64,000 nucleotides of DNA from contig NZ_PKOJ01000008.1 of the NCBI RefSeq assembly GCF_002860325.1, positions 1-64,000 of the forward strand, written 5' to 3'. Shown one piece after another: positions 63,569 to 64,000 of the stretch. This DNA is from Neptunicoccus cionae. GTDB lineage: Bacteria; Pseudomonadota; Alphaproteobacteria; Rhodobacterales; Rhodobacteraceae. Position 1 is the first letter of the stretch. Every line of letters begins with the position of its first letter. The position numbers and the translations under genes were made by a program. The notes below the pieces were generated by a model. That model was given only the letters and a program-made list of their open reading frames with translations, was not told the DNA's origin and searched no databases.

Positions 63569-64000
63569 TCACCGCGCGTCTGCCCGTAACAGCTCCGCCC
63601 GCCGCTGGGGTATCTTCGCAATCTCTACGCCAGTGAAGACGTGAAACGTTCCAAGGGCGCGGTCTATGACGGCGTGGTCGGACACCCACCCCCCCATTCC
63701 AAGATAGGTCCGCAGCAGGCTTGGCAGGGGTTTTCTGCCATCGCACTGCCCCGATTTCCCGACGGATGCCAGCGGGCGGGTTTCGGGGGCTTTGGGCTTG
63801 GGTGCCATTTCGACAGGCGCAAGGTGGCGCCGGTGCAGCAGGGCCAGAGCCGCCCTGTAAGGCCGCGTATCATTGCCCGGAAAGGACGAACAGCCAAACA
63901 TCATACCAATGCTGTGGGCGTCCACATAGCGTGTCAGCATGGCCCAGCCAAGCCTTATCACATCAGGGTCGCCCACACCTTCGGCTGTACAAAACCGGCC
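63569..64000 (-). CDS. olsB: Ornithine lipid N-acyltransferase (OlsB-like), partial
   Basis: Only the C-terminal 143 residues are in the window; the frame stays open to the right edge. Motifs FGCSSFPGNDTRPYRAALALLHRRHLAPV and LRTYLGMGGWVSDHAVIDRALGTFHVF match the OlsB/GNAT-type acyltransferases that add a 3-hydroxyacyl chain to ornithine to form lyso-ornithine lipid. It is expected to work with OlsA. The gene reads through the edge as a GTG-in-frame segment (RFCTAEGVGDPDVIRLG), so the true start lies outside. Convergent with the YrhK gene. Confidence 0.85.
   Translation of the reverse strand, partial: GRFCTAEGVGDPDVIRLGWAMLTRYVDAHSIGMMFGCSSFPGNDTRPYRAALALLHRRHLAPVEMAPKPKAPETRPLASVGKSGQCDGRKPLPSLLRTYLGMGGWVSDHAVIDRALGTFHVFTGVEIAKIPQRRAELLRADAR

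Overview
The window is about 57% GC and dense with genes. It looks like a chromosomal segment from a Roseobacter-group / Rhodobacterales alphaproteobacterium. The evidence is the protein families, namely the F1-ATPase zeta (DUF1476) inhibitor, DUF6456 and DUF6477 proteins, LpxI instead of LpxH, a stand-alone PurS, a split corrinoid methionine-synthase-type module, an OlsB-like acyltransferase and a BLUF photoreceptor. Most of it is core metabolism. The accessory material is at the two ends and in a few short islands.

Layout. 1-1.6 kb: accessory segment with a SLATT-type two-helix membrane protein and a small HTH regulator, ending at tRNA-Val. 1.6-8.5 kb: HU-like protein, lon, BLUF sensor, tgt, a RimB-RimK fusion and sufT. 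8.5-15.5 kb: glycerophosphodiesterase, sufA, tpiA, DUF6456/DUF6477 divergent pair, M23 and M20 peptidases. 15.6-18.9 kb: glnE and a YbaK deacylase. 19-30.8 kb: one minus-strand envelope cluster, pyrH-frr-uppS-cdsA-dxr-rseP-bamA-skp-fabZ-lpxA-lpxI-lpxB, linking UMP supply, translation recycling, undecaprenyl and isoprenoid synthesis, phospholipid synthesis, outer-membrane assembly and lipid A. 31-39.3 kb: miaA, an AraC-type regulator and a peptide/nickel-type ABC transporter. 39.4-45.7 kb: small enzymes, an antiporter, purB, a candidate small RNA, the zeta subunit and purC-purS-purQ. 45.8-48.9 kb: a DctB/DctD two-component pair. 49-53.5 kb: an RTX protein, the corrinoid methyl-transfer module and sufE. 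53.6-61 kb: lipoproteins, rnd, tRNA-Asn, MBL hydrolase, EnvZ-like kinase, an unrecognised membrane protein and an acyl-CoA synthetase. 61-64 kb: moaA, an McrB-N/HNH restriction-like protein on low-GC DNA, a YrhK protein and the start of olsB.

Strongest leads: (i) a structured, ORF-poor transcription unit at about 43.1-43.3 kb with a CRP/FNR-like palindrome at one end and a strong terminator at the other; (ii) two possible anti-phage loci, the SLATT protein beside tRNA-Val and the DUF3578-HNH protein; (iii) a DctD that lacks the sigma-54 contact loop; (iv) the corrinoid / homocysteine methyltransferase / DUF1638 trio; (v) paired 20-21 bp direct repeats between an AraC-family gene and the ABC operon. 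All functional calls come from reading the sequence; no database search was run.
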